Of a stretch of 64,000 nt of DNA, positions 41,973 through 50,177 are shown piece by piece. A model generated the notes under the pieces. The model saw only the letters and a program-made list of their open reading frames with translations. It searched no databases and was not told the origin of the DNA. A program made the position numbers and the translations under genes. The DNA comes from Anaerophilus nitritigenes (GTDB lineage Bacteria; Bacillota; Clostridia; Peptostreptococcales; Thermotaleaceae). The DNA lies in contig NZ_RYYS01000064.1 of NCBI RefSeq assembly GCF_004138215.1, positions 1-64,000 on the forward strand, given 5' to 3'. Every line of letters starts with the position of its first letter. Position 1 is the stretch's first letter.

Positions 41973-42365
41973 TTGAATTTGAATACTTTAGAAGAATTAT
42001 CTATGAAGCAGAGAATTATTTATGAAATATTCAACAAAAATCCTTTGTCTATTTTCAGCATTCAAGAAATCACAACAAAAATTGATGAAGAAAATAAAAA
42101 AATAAGCAAAAGAACTATTTATAGAGCATTAGAAAAATTGATCAATATTAAAAAAATTTATTGTAATGATTTTTATAAGGGAATGAGATATTTTCAACTT
42201 GTTGAAAACAATTATTGCTTTATGGTATGCAAAAAATGCAAACAGAAAAAGTGCATTCCATTGAATAAAGAAAAAATAAAATATGATCAAGAAAAATTTA
42301 AAATAAAGGGAATGGGAATTACCCTTTATGGAATATGTAAAAATTGTAAAACTAAAAGTAGTTGA
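41973..42365 (+). CDS. Fur-family protein with altered metal site
   Basis: 130 residues, TTG start with GAAAGG upstream. The winged helix (about residues 10-75) contains SKRTIYRALEKL, the Fur recognition helix region. The structural zinc pairs are present (Cys86/Cys89 and Cys122/Cys125). The His-rich sensory site that normally precedes the first CxxC (HHHH/HHDH) is replaced by ENNYCF, with extra Cys at 82 and 94. It may sense a different signal, use Cys ligands, or act as a metal-independent regulator. Co-directional with the HD-GYP gene and just upstream of feoA. Confidence 0.8.
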   Translation: MNLNTLEELSMKQRIIYEIFNKNPLSIFSIQEITTKIDEENKKISKRTIYRALEKLINIKKIYCNDFYKGMRYFQLVENNYCFMVCKKCKQKKCIPLNKEKIKYDQEKFKIKGMGITLYGICKNCKTKSS

Positions 42366-42456
42366 CAGCTCACAGCATTTAGAATATAATACCAATGTAA
42401 ATGATAATCATAGTCATAAAAAAGAGATTATATATAATAAATGATAATTGTTATTA
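42362..42456 (+). promoter_or_regulatory. feo promoter with two Fur-like boxes
   Basis: TTGACA (42362-42367), 17 bases, TATAAT (42385-42390). Fur-like sites TGATAATCATAGTCA (42402-42416) and TGATAATTGTTATTA (42442-42456) follow within the start region. The -35 overlaps the stop codon of the Fur-like gene. Confidence 0.8.
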
Positions 42457-42473
42457 AAAAAGGAGGATGAGTG

Positions 42474-42695
42474 ATGCCTTTATCTATGGCCAATCCAGGA
42501 CAAGAAGTAATTTTAAATGCTATTAATTGGGGTCCAAAACTAAAGAAAAAGCTTCAGGATATGGGACTGACTCCTGGGGTGAAATTAAATGTAATCTCTA
42601 ACAATACAAATGGAGCATTTATTGTGAATGTAAGAGGCTCTAGATTAGTTTTAGGAAGTGTTGTAACACAACAAATTATGGTTGAGATGGCGTAA
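42474..42695 (+). CDS. feoA: FeoA, ferrous-iron transport accessory protein (first copy)
   Basis: 73 residues, SH3-like FeoA domain: LSMANPGQEVILNAINW, LQDMGLTPGVKLNVISN and GSRLVLGSVVTQQIMVE. It assists the FeoB pump from the cytosol. AGGAGGATGAG precedes the ATG. It is followed 13 bases later by a second FeoA. Confidence 0.9.
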   Translation: MPLSMANPGQEVILNAINWGPKLKKKLQDMGLTPGVKLNVISNNTNGAFIVNVRGSRLVLGSVVTQQIMVEMA

Positions 42696-42708
42696 AGGAG
42701 GTATAGGT

Positions 42709-42933
42709 GTGAACAAAACATTAAAAGACTTACAGCCTAAAGAAAGTGGAAAAATTGCAAAAGTTTTAGGAGCAGGTCCAACAAAAAGAAGGCTTATGGA
42801 TATGGGAGTTGTAGCAGGAACAGAAATATATGTAGAAAAAAAAGCACCTCTAGGAGATCCTATAGAAGTAAAGGTAAGAGGATATAATTTAACCTTAAGA
42901 CAAGAAGATGCTAAAAATATCATCATGGAGTAG
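42709..42933 (+). CDS. feoA: FeoA, second copy
   Basis: 74 residues, GTG start with AAAGGAGG. The SH3-like FeoA domain has LQPKESGKIAKVLGAGPTKRRLMDMGVVAGTEIYVE and ends in VRGYNLTLRQEDAKNIIME, closer to the canonical FeoA sequence than the first copy. Two tandem FeoA genes before feoB are common in clostridia. Confidence 0.92.
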   Translation: MNKTLKDLQPKESGKIAKVLGAGPTKRRLMDMGVVAGTEIYVEKKAPLGDPIEVKVRGYNLTLRQEDAKNIIME

Positions 42934-42993
42934 AGGTATTATTTTTTTGTTTATAGACTGAGAATGATTTTTATATTCAAATAAGGAGTGATA

Positions 42994-45039
42994 ATGATGG
43001 CCCAAAATATTACTATTGCCTTAGCTGGAAACCCTAATAGTGGGAAGACCACATTATTTAATGCTTTAACGGGAGCTAGGCATTCAGTGGGAAACTGGCC
43101 TGGGGTTACAGTTGAGAAAAAAGAAGGAAAAGTAAAGTATAAGGATCACAATATGATTGCAGTGGATTTACCAGGAACATATAGTTTATCTCCCTATTCA
43201 TTAGAAGAGATGATTGCAAGAAACTATATAGTAGATGAAAGTCCAGATGTAGTTATAAACATAGTAGATGCATCTAATATAGAAAGAAACTTATACCTTT
43301 CTATGCAGCTTATAGAGCTTGGAAAACCTGTTGTGTTAGCTCTTAATATGATGGATATGGCAGAAAAAAGAGGGTATAAGATCAATGTAGAGAAATTATC
43401 AGAAAGTTTAGGAGTACCTGTTGTACCTATTGTAGCAACACAGAAAAAAGGACTTAAAGAGCTTTTGGATAAAGCTGTAGATATTGCACTTAAAAATATA
43501 AAGTATAGTCCAAATCAAGTGAATTATGGAAAAGATCTAGAAAAGAAAATTGAAGAAGCTATACAGATGTTAAAAACAAAAACAAATATTTCTAAATATA
43601 ATTTAAGATGGCTAGCTTTAAAAGTAATTGAAGAAGATGAAGTAGTCATGGATTTATTAAATTTAAAGCCAAGTATTCAAACACAAGAAGAGTTAGCTGT
43701 AACAGGAGATGAGCTTTTAGATGATTATGAAAGTTTAATTGCTGATCAAAGATATCAATACGTTTCAAGTGTTATTCAGAAATGTATTAAAAAACCTAAA
43801 GATGCAGCTCTTACTACCTCTGATAAAATTGATAAAGTCATTACAAATAAATGGTTAGGACTCCCTATTTTTGCAGGACTTATGTATTTTGTATTTTGGT
43901 TCTCTATTAACGTTGGAGAAATATTTTTAGATATGATTGATGAAAGTTTTGGAGCATTAGGAGAAGTAGCAGAAGCTTCATTAGAAGCAGCAGGAAGTGC
44001 AGAATGGTTGATTTCTTTAGTTGTAGATGGAATTATAGGTGGAGTAGGAGCAGTTATGACATTCTTACCACAAATTGCATTTTTATTTGTTGCCATCTCT
44101 ATTTTAGAAGATAGTGGATATATGGCAAGAGTTGCTTTTATAATGGATAGAGCTATGAGAAAAATAGGTCTTAGTGGAAAAGCATTTATCCCTATGCTTA
44201 TAGGATTTGGATGCTCAGTTCCAGCGGTAATGGGAACAAGAACTTTAGAAGATGAAAAAGATCGTCTAGCATCTATATTAGTAGTACCTTTTATGTCTTG
44301 TGGAGCAAGAGCGCCTATTTATATATTATTTGCAGGAATCTTTTTTCCACAATATACAAGTACAATAGTATTTGCTTTGTATGTGCTTGGAATTATTGTT
44401 GCAATTTTCTCAGCATTATTATTTAAAAAGACTTTATTTAAAGGAGAACAAACTCCTTTTGTAATGGAGCTTCCTCCATATAGATTCCCAACATTAGGAG
44501 GAACAGGAATTAGTGTATTAGAAAGAGTAAAAGGATATCTTCTTCGTGCAGGTACTGTTATATTCTCAGCTTCCATATTAATCTGGTTTATTTTAGGATT
44601 TAACTTTACAGGAATGGTAGATATGGAACAAAGTATAGGAGCAAGTATAGGAAACTTTATGGCACCTTTCTTTAAACCATTAGGATTTGGATCATGGCAA
44701 GCAGGAATATCTCTAATTACAGGATTATTAGCAAAAGAAGTAGTAGTAAGTAGTATGGCAGTAATTTATGGACTTGGAGAAGCGGTAGGAGAGGCAGCTA
44801 TGGAAGGTGATGTCATGGGTATGGCAGGAGCATTAAAGGCTGCAGGATTTACAGGTATGAGTGCACTATCTTTTATGGTATTCTCTTTATTATATCTTCC
44901 TTGTGTAGCTGTAATTGGAGTAATCAAAAAAGAAACAAATTCTTGGAAATGGACTTGGTTCTCAATAGTTTATACTACATTGATTGCATGGATTGTATCT
45001 TTTGTTGTATATCAAGTTGGAAGTCTTTTAGGATTTTAA
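42994..45039 (+). CDS. feoB: FeoB, ferrous-iron transporter
   Basis: About 681 residues. The N-terminal G domain has G1 GNPNSGKTT (about 12-20), G3 DLPGTY, G4 NMMD and G5-like VATQKKG, followed by a helical GDI-like domain. The membrane part holds two Gate repeats with the Cys-bearing segments GFGCSVPAVMGTRTL and FSLLYLPCVAVIG that line the iron path. It moves Fe2+ inward under iron limitation, in keeping with the Fur boxes upstream. The ATG at 42994 or 42997 fits AAGGAG. Confidence 0.97.
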   Translation: MMAQNITIALAGNPNSGKTTLFNALTGARHSVGNWPGVTVEKKEGKVKYKDHNMIAVDLPGTYSLSPYSLEEMIARNYIVDESPDVVINIVDASNIERNLYLSMQLIELGKPVVLALNMMDMAEKRGYKINVEKLSESLGVPVVPIVATQKKGLKELLDKAVDIALKNIKYSPNQVNYGKDLEKKIEEAIQMLKTKTNISKYNLRWLALKVIEEDEVVMDLLNLKPSIQTQEELAVTGDELLDDYESLIADQRYQYVSSVIQKCIKKPKDAALTTSDKIDKVITNKWLGLPIFAGLMYFVFWFSINVGEIFLDMIDESFGALGEVAEASLEAAGSAEWLISLVVDGIIGGVGAVMTFLPQIAFLFVAISILEDSGYMARVAFIMDRAMRKIGLSGKAFIPMLIGFGCSVPAVMGTRTLEDEKDRLASILVVPFMSCGARAPIYILFAGIFFPQYTSTIVFALYVLGIIVAIFSALLFKKTLFKGEQTPFVMELPPYRFPTLGGTGISVLERVKGYLLRAGTVIFSASILIWFILGFNFTGMVDMEQSIGASIGNFMAPFFKPLGFGSWQAGISLITGLLAKEVVVSSMAVIYGLGEAVGEAAMEGDVMGMAGALKAAGFTGMSALSFMVFSLLYLPCVAVIGVIKKETNSWKWTWFSIVYTTLIAWIVSFVVYQVGSLLGF

Positions 45040-45051
45040 GGAGATGATCAT

Positions 45052-45204
45052 ATGACATGGATCATAGGAATACCTATTATAGGTCTTGGAATCTATTGTC
45101 TTATAAAAAGCATTAAAAAAGAAATAACAGGTGGCGGTTGTACTGGATGCAGTGGATGCAGCGATTACAATTGTCCGTCAAAAACAAAAACTCCTAAACA
45201 TTAG
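45052..45204 (+). CDS. FeoB-associated Cys-rich membrane peptide
   Basis: 50 residues. One hydrophobic helix (WIIGIPIIGLGIYCLI) is followed by GGGCTGCSGCSDYNC. This is the small FeoB-associated Cys-rich family that follows feoB in many anaerobes and probably works with the pump as an iron ligand. AAGGAGATG lies ahead of the ATG. Last gene of the feo operon. Confidence 0.9.
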   Translation: MTWIIGIPIIGLGIYCLIKSIKKEITGGGCTGCSGCSDYNCPSKTKTPKH

Positions 45205-45214
45205 GAGTTTTTGT
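45186..45214 (+). terminator. Terminator of the feo operon
   Basis: AAAAACTCCTAA / TTAGGAGTTTTT stem that overlaps the last codons of the Cys-rich peptide gene. Confidence 0.9.
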
Positions 45215-45268
45215 TTTTATAAAAGAAAAATGGTATACTAGGACAAAAGACTTAAATGGAGGGAAATA

Positions 45269-46366
45269 ATGAAGAAAATATTCCTAGTTTTTATTTTGAT
45301 GATTTTATCATGTGATGCTATATATGCACAAGATTTACAAGATAATCCCATTAGTTATACAGAAAGTGCAGTTGTTTTAGATTGTAGTGAAATACAAAAA
45401 ATAACAATTACACAAGGATATACACAACAATATCAGTATGTAAAATTAAAAGTAAATAGTGGAAAATATAAAGGAAAAATATATGAAATTGAACATGATA
45501 TTCCTGATAATTCTTCTTTTGCTATTCCTGTAAAAACAGGGGATAAGGTAATCATAGCTATTGAAGAAGAAAATAATTATGTAAATGTAGCAATTACAGA
45601 GTATATGAGGCAACATTATATGATGTATTTATATGTTATATTTATGTTACTGATGATATTAATAGGAAGAAAAAAGGGAGTAAAAGCTGTGATTACTCTT
45701 ACGTTAACTATTTTAGCAGTGATGAAAATACTTCTTCCTATGATTTTAAAGGGAGTAAATCCAATACCTATTACTATTATAATATCTATTGGAATTACTG
45801 TATTGACTATGTTAATTATAGGAGGAATAAATAGTAAAAGTATTGCAGGAATTATTGGAACGAGTGGAGGCGTAATTATTGCAGGAATGATTGCCTATTA
45901 TATAGGAAGTCAAGTAAAGCTTACAGGAATGAGTAGTGAAGAAGCAAATATGCTTTTATTTATTCCACAAAATATTCATTTTGATTTTAAAGATTTATTA
46001 TTTTCAGGAATGATTATGGGAGCATTAGGGGCAGTTATGGATATTGGTATGTCTATATCGTCTTCTATAGAAGAAATTCATAAGGCGAATCCATCTATGA
46101 ATACAAAGGAATTATTTAAGGCAGGTATGAATATAGGAACAGACGTTATGGGGACTATGACCAATACACTAATTTTAGCTTATACAGGAAGCTCGATTCC
46201 TCTTTTGCTTTTATTTATGGCGTATGAAACATCTATGATTAAAATTTTAAATTTAGATATTATAGCTACAGAAGTAATAAGATCCCTTGCAGGAAGTATA
46301 GGATTAGTCCTTACTATTCCACTTACTGCAATTACTGCAAGTGTATTAATAAGAAGAAAAAAATAA
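45269..46366 (+). CDS. YibE/F-family membrane protein
   Basis: 365 residues. A signal peptide ends near residue 21 (IYAQ). A beta-rich extracytoplasmic domain (about 22-115) is followed by seven or eight hydrophobic segments. LLFSGMIMGALGAVMDIGMSISSSIEEI and GTDVMGTMTNTLILAYTGSSIPLLLL are typical of YibE/F. Function unknown; transport is suspected for the family. It has its own terminator, and no operon partner is visible. Confidence 0.88.
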   Translation: MKKIFLVFILMILSCDAIYAQDLQDNPISYTESAVVLDCSEIQKITITQGYTQQYQYVKLKVNSGKYKGKIYEIEHDIPDNSSFAIPVKTGDKVIIAIEEENNYVNVAITEYMRQHYMMYLYVIFMLLMILIGRKKGVKAVITLTLTILAVMKILLPMILKGVNPIPITIIISIGITVLTMLIIGGINSKSIAGIIGTSGGVIIAGMIAYYIGSQVKLTGMSSEEANMLLFIPQNIHFDFKDLLFSGMIMGALGAVMDIGMSISSSIEEIHKANPSMNTKELFKAGMNIGTDVMGTMTNTLILAYTGSSIPLLLLFMAYETSMIKILNLDIIATEVIRSLAGSIGLVLTIPLTAITASVLIRRKK

Positions 46367-46396
46367 AGGTGGGTGATACTTCCACCTTTATTTTTA
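46362..46396 (+). terminator. Terminator after the YibE/F gene
   Basis: AATAAAGGTGG / CCACCTTTATT arms with a short loop, T tail. Confidence 0.85.
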
Positions 46397-46457
46397 AAGA
46401 TAAAATATATAAAAATTCTGTAATATGCATTATTAATAAATAATCATGTGAAAAAAA

Positions 46458-46502
46458 TTAAGTTTTTGAAACAATTACAAGGAAATCATTACAAAAACTT
46501 AA
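46458..46502. repeat. 11-bp inverted repeat upstream of abgT
   Basis: TTAAGTTTTTG (46458-46468) and CAAAAACTTAA (46492-46502) are perfect inverted copies 23 bases apart, about 100 bases before the transporter start. It could be an operator or an RNA hairpin; there is no T run after it. Confidence 0.6.
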
Positions 46503-46600
46503 AAAATGGAAGATAAAAAATATGATAATATAAATTATACATACAACCAAGCTCAATTTTCAGAATAGTAAATCTTAATTTAAGAGAAGGAGGAATTATA

Positions 46601-48148
46601 TTGTCAAATTTATCAAAGGCATCTGAAACAAAAAAGAATGGTTTGTTTAACAAGTTTTTAAATGTAGTTGAAGTAGTAGGAAACAAATTACCTCATCCAG
46701 CAATCATTTTTTTACTATTAGCATTTATTGTAATTGTTATTTCAGAAATTGCTGTTCGTCGAGATCTTGCTGTGAATTTTTATGATGCAAAAGCACAAGC
46801 AGAAAAAACAGTGGCAGCTGTATCTCTATTTAATGCTGAAGGGCTAAGGTTTATGTTTAACACAGCTACAGGAAACTTTACAGGATTTAGTCCGTTAGGA
46901 ACAGTTTTAGTAGCTATGCTTGGAGTAGGTGTTGCAGAAGGAACAGGTATGATCAATGCTGCACTTAAAAAATTAGTACTTAGCACACCTAAAAGACTGA
47001 TTACTGCTGTTTTAGTATTTGCAGGGGTTATGTCAAATATTGCATCAGATGCAGGGTATATCGTATTGGTTCCATTAGGGGCTATTGTATTTTTAGGCTT
47101 TAAACGTCATCCACTAGCTGGTATGGCAGCAGCTTTTGCAGGAGTATCTGGTGGATTTTCAGCCAACCTTTTATTAGGTACACTAGATCCATTATTAACA
47201 GGAATTACAAATGAAGCTATGAAAGCAGGTGGAATGGATTTAACGATTTTACCTACTTCTAATTATTACTTTATGTTTGTTTCTACATTCTTGATTACTA
47301 TTTTAGGTACAATAGTAACTGAAAAAATAGTAGAGCCAAGACTTGGTGAATACAAAGGAGTGCATGAAGAAGATAATTCTATGGAAGTAACAGACCGAGA
47401 AAGAAAAGGACTAGTAGCAGCAGGATTTTCTGTATTGGCATTTATTGGAATTATGTTATTTTTAATGATTCCTGAAAATGCAGTATTGAGAGTAGACGGA
47501 GAATTAAAAACTTTTATTCATGATGGTTTGGTTCCAACAATTATGTTTTTCTTCTTAGTTCCAGGGTTAGTATATGGAATCGTAGTAGGTGCTATTAAAA
47601 ATGATAAAGATGTTATTTCATGTATGAGTAAGGCTATGGGAGGCATGGGTGGTTATTTAGTACTATGTTTCTTTGCTGCTCAATTTATCAATTACTTCTC
47701 ATATACAAATTTAGGAATTATTTTAGCTGTAAGTGGTGCAAACTTCTTAGAAGCTATAGGATTTACAGGACTTCCTCTAGTAATATCGTTTATTATAGTT
47801 GCTGGATTTATTAATTTATTTATTGGATCAGCATCTGCTAAATGGGGAATTATGGCTCCTATCTTTATTCCAATGATGTATCAATTAGGATTTACACCAG
47901 AGTTTACACAGCTTGCATATCGTATAGGAGATTCTTGTACAAATATTATTACACCTTTAATGTCTTATTTTGCATTAATTGTAGTATTTGCTCAAAAATA
48001 TGATAAGGATACTGGAATTGGTACTTTAATTTCTACAATGCTTCCATATTCTATTGTATTTTTAGCTGGATGGACTGTATTGTTAATAGGTTGGTATCTA
48101 ACAGGGGCTCCTATTGGACCAGATGCATTTATTCATATACCAATGTAG
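46601..48148 (+). CDS. abgT: AbgT-family transporter
   Basis: 515 residues, TTG start behind GGAGGA. About eleven membrane segments. AbgT signatures: VVGNKLPHPAIIFLLLAF near the start, GGFSANLLLG (about 185-194), and NLFIGSASAKWGIMAPIFIPM (about 405-425). AbgT proteins move p-aminobenzoyl-glutamate inward; some relatives export sulfa drugs. The M20 peptidase that follows and the M20D enzyme at 38 kb could handle a similar substrate. Confidence 0.92.
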   Translation: MSNLSKASETKKNGLFNKFLNVVEVVGNKLPHPAIIFLLLAFIVIVISEIAVRRDLAVNFYDAKAQAEKTVAAVSLFNAEGLRFMFNTATGNFTGFSPLGTVLVAMLGVGVAEGTGMINAALKKLVLSTPKRLITAVLVFAGVMSNIASDAGYIVLVPLGAIVFLGFKRHPLAGMAAAFAGVSGGFSANLLLGTLDPLLTGITNEAMKAGGMDLTILPTSNYYFMFVSTFLITILGTIVTEKIVEPRLGEYKGVHEEDNSMEVTDRERKGLVAAGFSVLAFIGIMLFLMIPENAVLRVDGELKTFIHDGLVPTIMFFFLVPGLVYGIVVGAIKNDKDVISCMSKAMGGMGGYLVLCFFAAQFINYFSYTNLGIILAVSGANFLEAIGFTGLPLVISFIIVAGFINLFIGSASAKWGIMAPIFIPMMYQLGFTPEFTQLAYRIGDSCTNIITPLMSYFALIVVFAQKYDKDTGIGTLISTMLPYSIVFLAGWTVLLIGWYLTGAPIGPDAFIHIPM

Positions 48149-48151
48149 ATT

Positions 48152-48176
48152 AAAAGGCACCTTAGGGTGTCTTTTA
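48152..48176 (+). terminator. Terminator after abgT
   Basis: AAAAGGCACC / GGTGTCTTTT with a short loop, weak T tail. It suggests at least partial separation from the M20 gene. Confidence 0.6.
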
Positions 48177-48244
48177 TGTATAAAAAGGATATTATAGAAA
48201 AAAATAGAATACATAATATAGAAAAAAGAAATGGGGGAGATTAA

Positions 48245-49354
48245 ATGATCAATCAAGAAAGAATTGTCAATGCTTTTTTAGAGTATGTACAAATTGATAG
48301 TCCAACAAGAAAAGAAGGAAATTTTGCAAAATTTATTACTAAGGAATTAGAGGCTTTGGGATTTAAAGTACATATAGATGATGCAGGAGAAAAGGTAGGA
48401 TCAGACACAGGAAATGTTATTGCAAGATTGGAAGGAAATAAAGAAGTAGAATCTATTTTATTTAGTTGCCATATGGATACAGTAGATCCTAGTGAAGGAA
48501 TTAAGCCTATTATAAAAGATGGAGTAATCTATAGTGATGGAACGACTATATTAGGTGGAGATGATAAAGCTGGAATTGCAGCTGTAATAGAAGCGTTAAA
48601 AGTTGTAAAAGAAAAAAATATAGACCATGGACCGATTGAGGTAGTATTTAGTATTATTGAAGAAGGAGGACTACATGGAGCAAAAAATCTAGATTATACT
48701 AAGATACAAGCAAAAAAGGCATTTATATTAGATAGTGGTGGAGAACCAGGACAAATTATTGTAAAAGGACCTGCACAAGATAAAATCCATGCAAAAATTA
48801 TTGGAAAACCAGCTCATGCAGGAGTAGCTCCAGAAGAAGGAATCAGTGCGATAGAGGTTGCTTCAAAAGCGATTAGTATGATGAAGCTTTTAAGAATTGA
48901 TGAGGAAACTACTGCCAATATAGGAAGTATAGAAGGTGGAAAAGCTACAAATATTGTTTGTCCAGAGGTTATCATTCAAGCAGAAGCTAGAAGTTTAAAT
49001 AATGAAAAACTAGATCAACAAACCGCTCATATGTTAGATTGTTTTGAAAAAGCTGCAAAGGAATATGGTGCAAAGGCAGAAGTAGAGGCCAAAAGAATGT
49101 ATAGTGCTTTTGAAATACATGAAAATGATGAAATTGTAAATATTGTAAAAAAAGCTTGTGGAAAGCTTGGAATGATGTCTTCTCTTCAAAGTTCAGGGGG
49201 CGGTAGTGATACAAATATATTTAATGCAAATGGTTTAAAAGCAATTAATTTAGGAATAGGAGAGAAAAAGCCTCATACATTAGAGGAGCATTTAAAAATA
49301 GAAGATTTAGTAAATAGTGCAAAATTAGTATTAGAAATTATTCAAACTATATAA
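48245..49354 (+). CDS. M20-family peptidase, PepT-like
   Basis: 369 residues. Di-zinc site residues are visible in FSCHMDTVDP (about 75-84), GGDDKAG (about 106-112) and IIEEGGLHGA (about 138-147). A dimerisation domain follows, and SSGGGSDTN near residue 320. It resembles the PepT/M42-like tripeptidase group of clostridia. It may cleave peptides or aminobenzoyl-glutamate brought in by the AbgT transporter upstream; the sequence alone cannot decide. GGGGGAG precedes the ATG. Confidence 0.88.
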   Translation: MINQERIVNAFLEYVQIDSPTRKEGNFAKFITKELEALGFKVHIDDAGEKVGSDTGNVIARLEGNKEVESILFSCHMDTVDPSEGIKPIIKDGVIYSDGTTILGGDDKAGIAAVIEALKVVKEKNIDHGPIEVVFSIIEEGGLHGAKNLDYTKIQAKKAFILDSGGEPGQIIVKGPAQDKIHAKIIGKPAHAGVAPEEGISAIEVASKAISMMKLLRIDEETTANIGSIEGGKATNIVCPEVIIQAEARSLNNEKLDQQTAHMLDCFEKAAKEYGAKAEVEAKRMYSAFEIHENDEIVNIVKKACGKLGMMSSLQSSGGGSDTNIFNANGLKAINLGIGEKKPHTLEEHLKIEDLVNSAKLVLEIIQTI

Positions 49355-49416
49355 AAAATTTGGATGATCATATCTTCTGAAGTAATTTGAAATTTTATTT
49401 AAATATATAATGTTTT

Positions 49417-49464
49417 ACTACTATAAAAAAACAGATAGCTATGCTATCTGTTTTTTTATAGTAG
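49417..49464. terminator. Long palindromic terminator
   Basis: Arms of 22 bases centred near 49440 (CTACTATAAAAAAACAGATAG and its complement), with T runs inside the stem. It overlaps the last codons of the minus-strand Spo0E-like gene. Confidence 0.85.
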
Positions 49465-49609
49465 TATTGTATTCATTGAGTACCTGATCTAGTGCTTGAC
49501 TAACTATGACAACTTCTGGTGTAACTAGATTTTTCTTTTGATTAATTAAATAATACAAATGATTCCTTAAATCTTCAATTTCCCTTTTGATTTCCTTTGT
49601 TTTTCTCAT
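49439..49609 (-). CDS. Spo0E-like sporulation phosphatase
   Basis: 56 residues. The two-helix Spo0E fold has IKREIEDLRNHLYYLI, then LVTPEVVIVSQALDQVLNEY. The SQxLD signature (SQALD, about residues 37-41) carries the conserved Asp. Spo0E-type phosphatases remove phosphate from Spo0A~P and delay sporulation. The last codons lie in a strong palindromic terminator. GGGGA sequences upstream give only a fair ribosome site. Confidence 0.88.
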   Translation of the reverse strand: MRKTKEIKREIEDLRNHLYYLINQKKNLVTPEVVIVSQALDQVLNEYNTTIKKQIA

Positions 49610-49797
49610 ATCCCCATCGCTTCCCCTTTAACGAATGTAGAATACCAAATATAGTACAAGTTTAAACATTTTCTTTTAAGATCTACTATATATATGATAC
49701 TATATATTCTGAAATTTGTAAATATTTTTTGAATATTATTTTATTTATGACGGAGATGGTGTGGATTGCTGACTAAATATGTTCATAATATATTTTG

Positions 49798-50058
49798 CTA
49801 TTCTTTTTCGCTACCAATACGAATGACTTCACCCATTTTAGACATGACATAATCGTATGCTCCTTTTCCATGGGGAATCATACAATTACTACAGTCTTTT
49901 ACACCGTTTGTATAAATGAAATTTCCTCCACATTTATCTTTTAACATATAAAGAGGACAAAAACAAAAAAGGCAATTAAAGCTTTCTTCATCTTTTACTT
50001 TATGACAGGGAAAATACTCACATTTGCTATTTTGATGAAATTTATAGTTTTCACTCAT
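49798..50058 (-). CDS. Cys-rich small domain protein
   Basis: 86 residues with ten Cys in pairs (CEYFPC, CLFCFCPLYMLKDKC, CSNCMIPH). This is the 'Cysteine-rich small domain' family of probable metal-binding proteins common in clostridia and archaea. AAGGAGCTG precedes the ATG. Function unknown; the gene stands alone. Confidence 0.85.
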   Translation of the reverse strand: MSENYKFHQNSKCEYFPCHKVKDEESFNCLFCFCPLYMLKDKCGGNFIYTNGVKDCSNCMIPHGKGAYDYVMSKMGEVIRIGSEKE

Positions 50059-50177
50059 AAAATCAGCTCCTTATCCATATATTCTTATATAAGTGTAACA
50101 TACAAACAAGTTCATTGAAACTATTTTGCTAGTTAGAGCATAAGATGTATTAAGTTAAAATAAAAGGGGGATATTTC

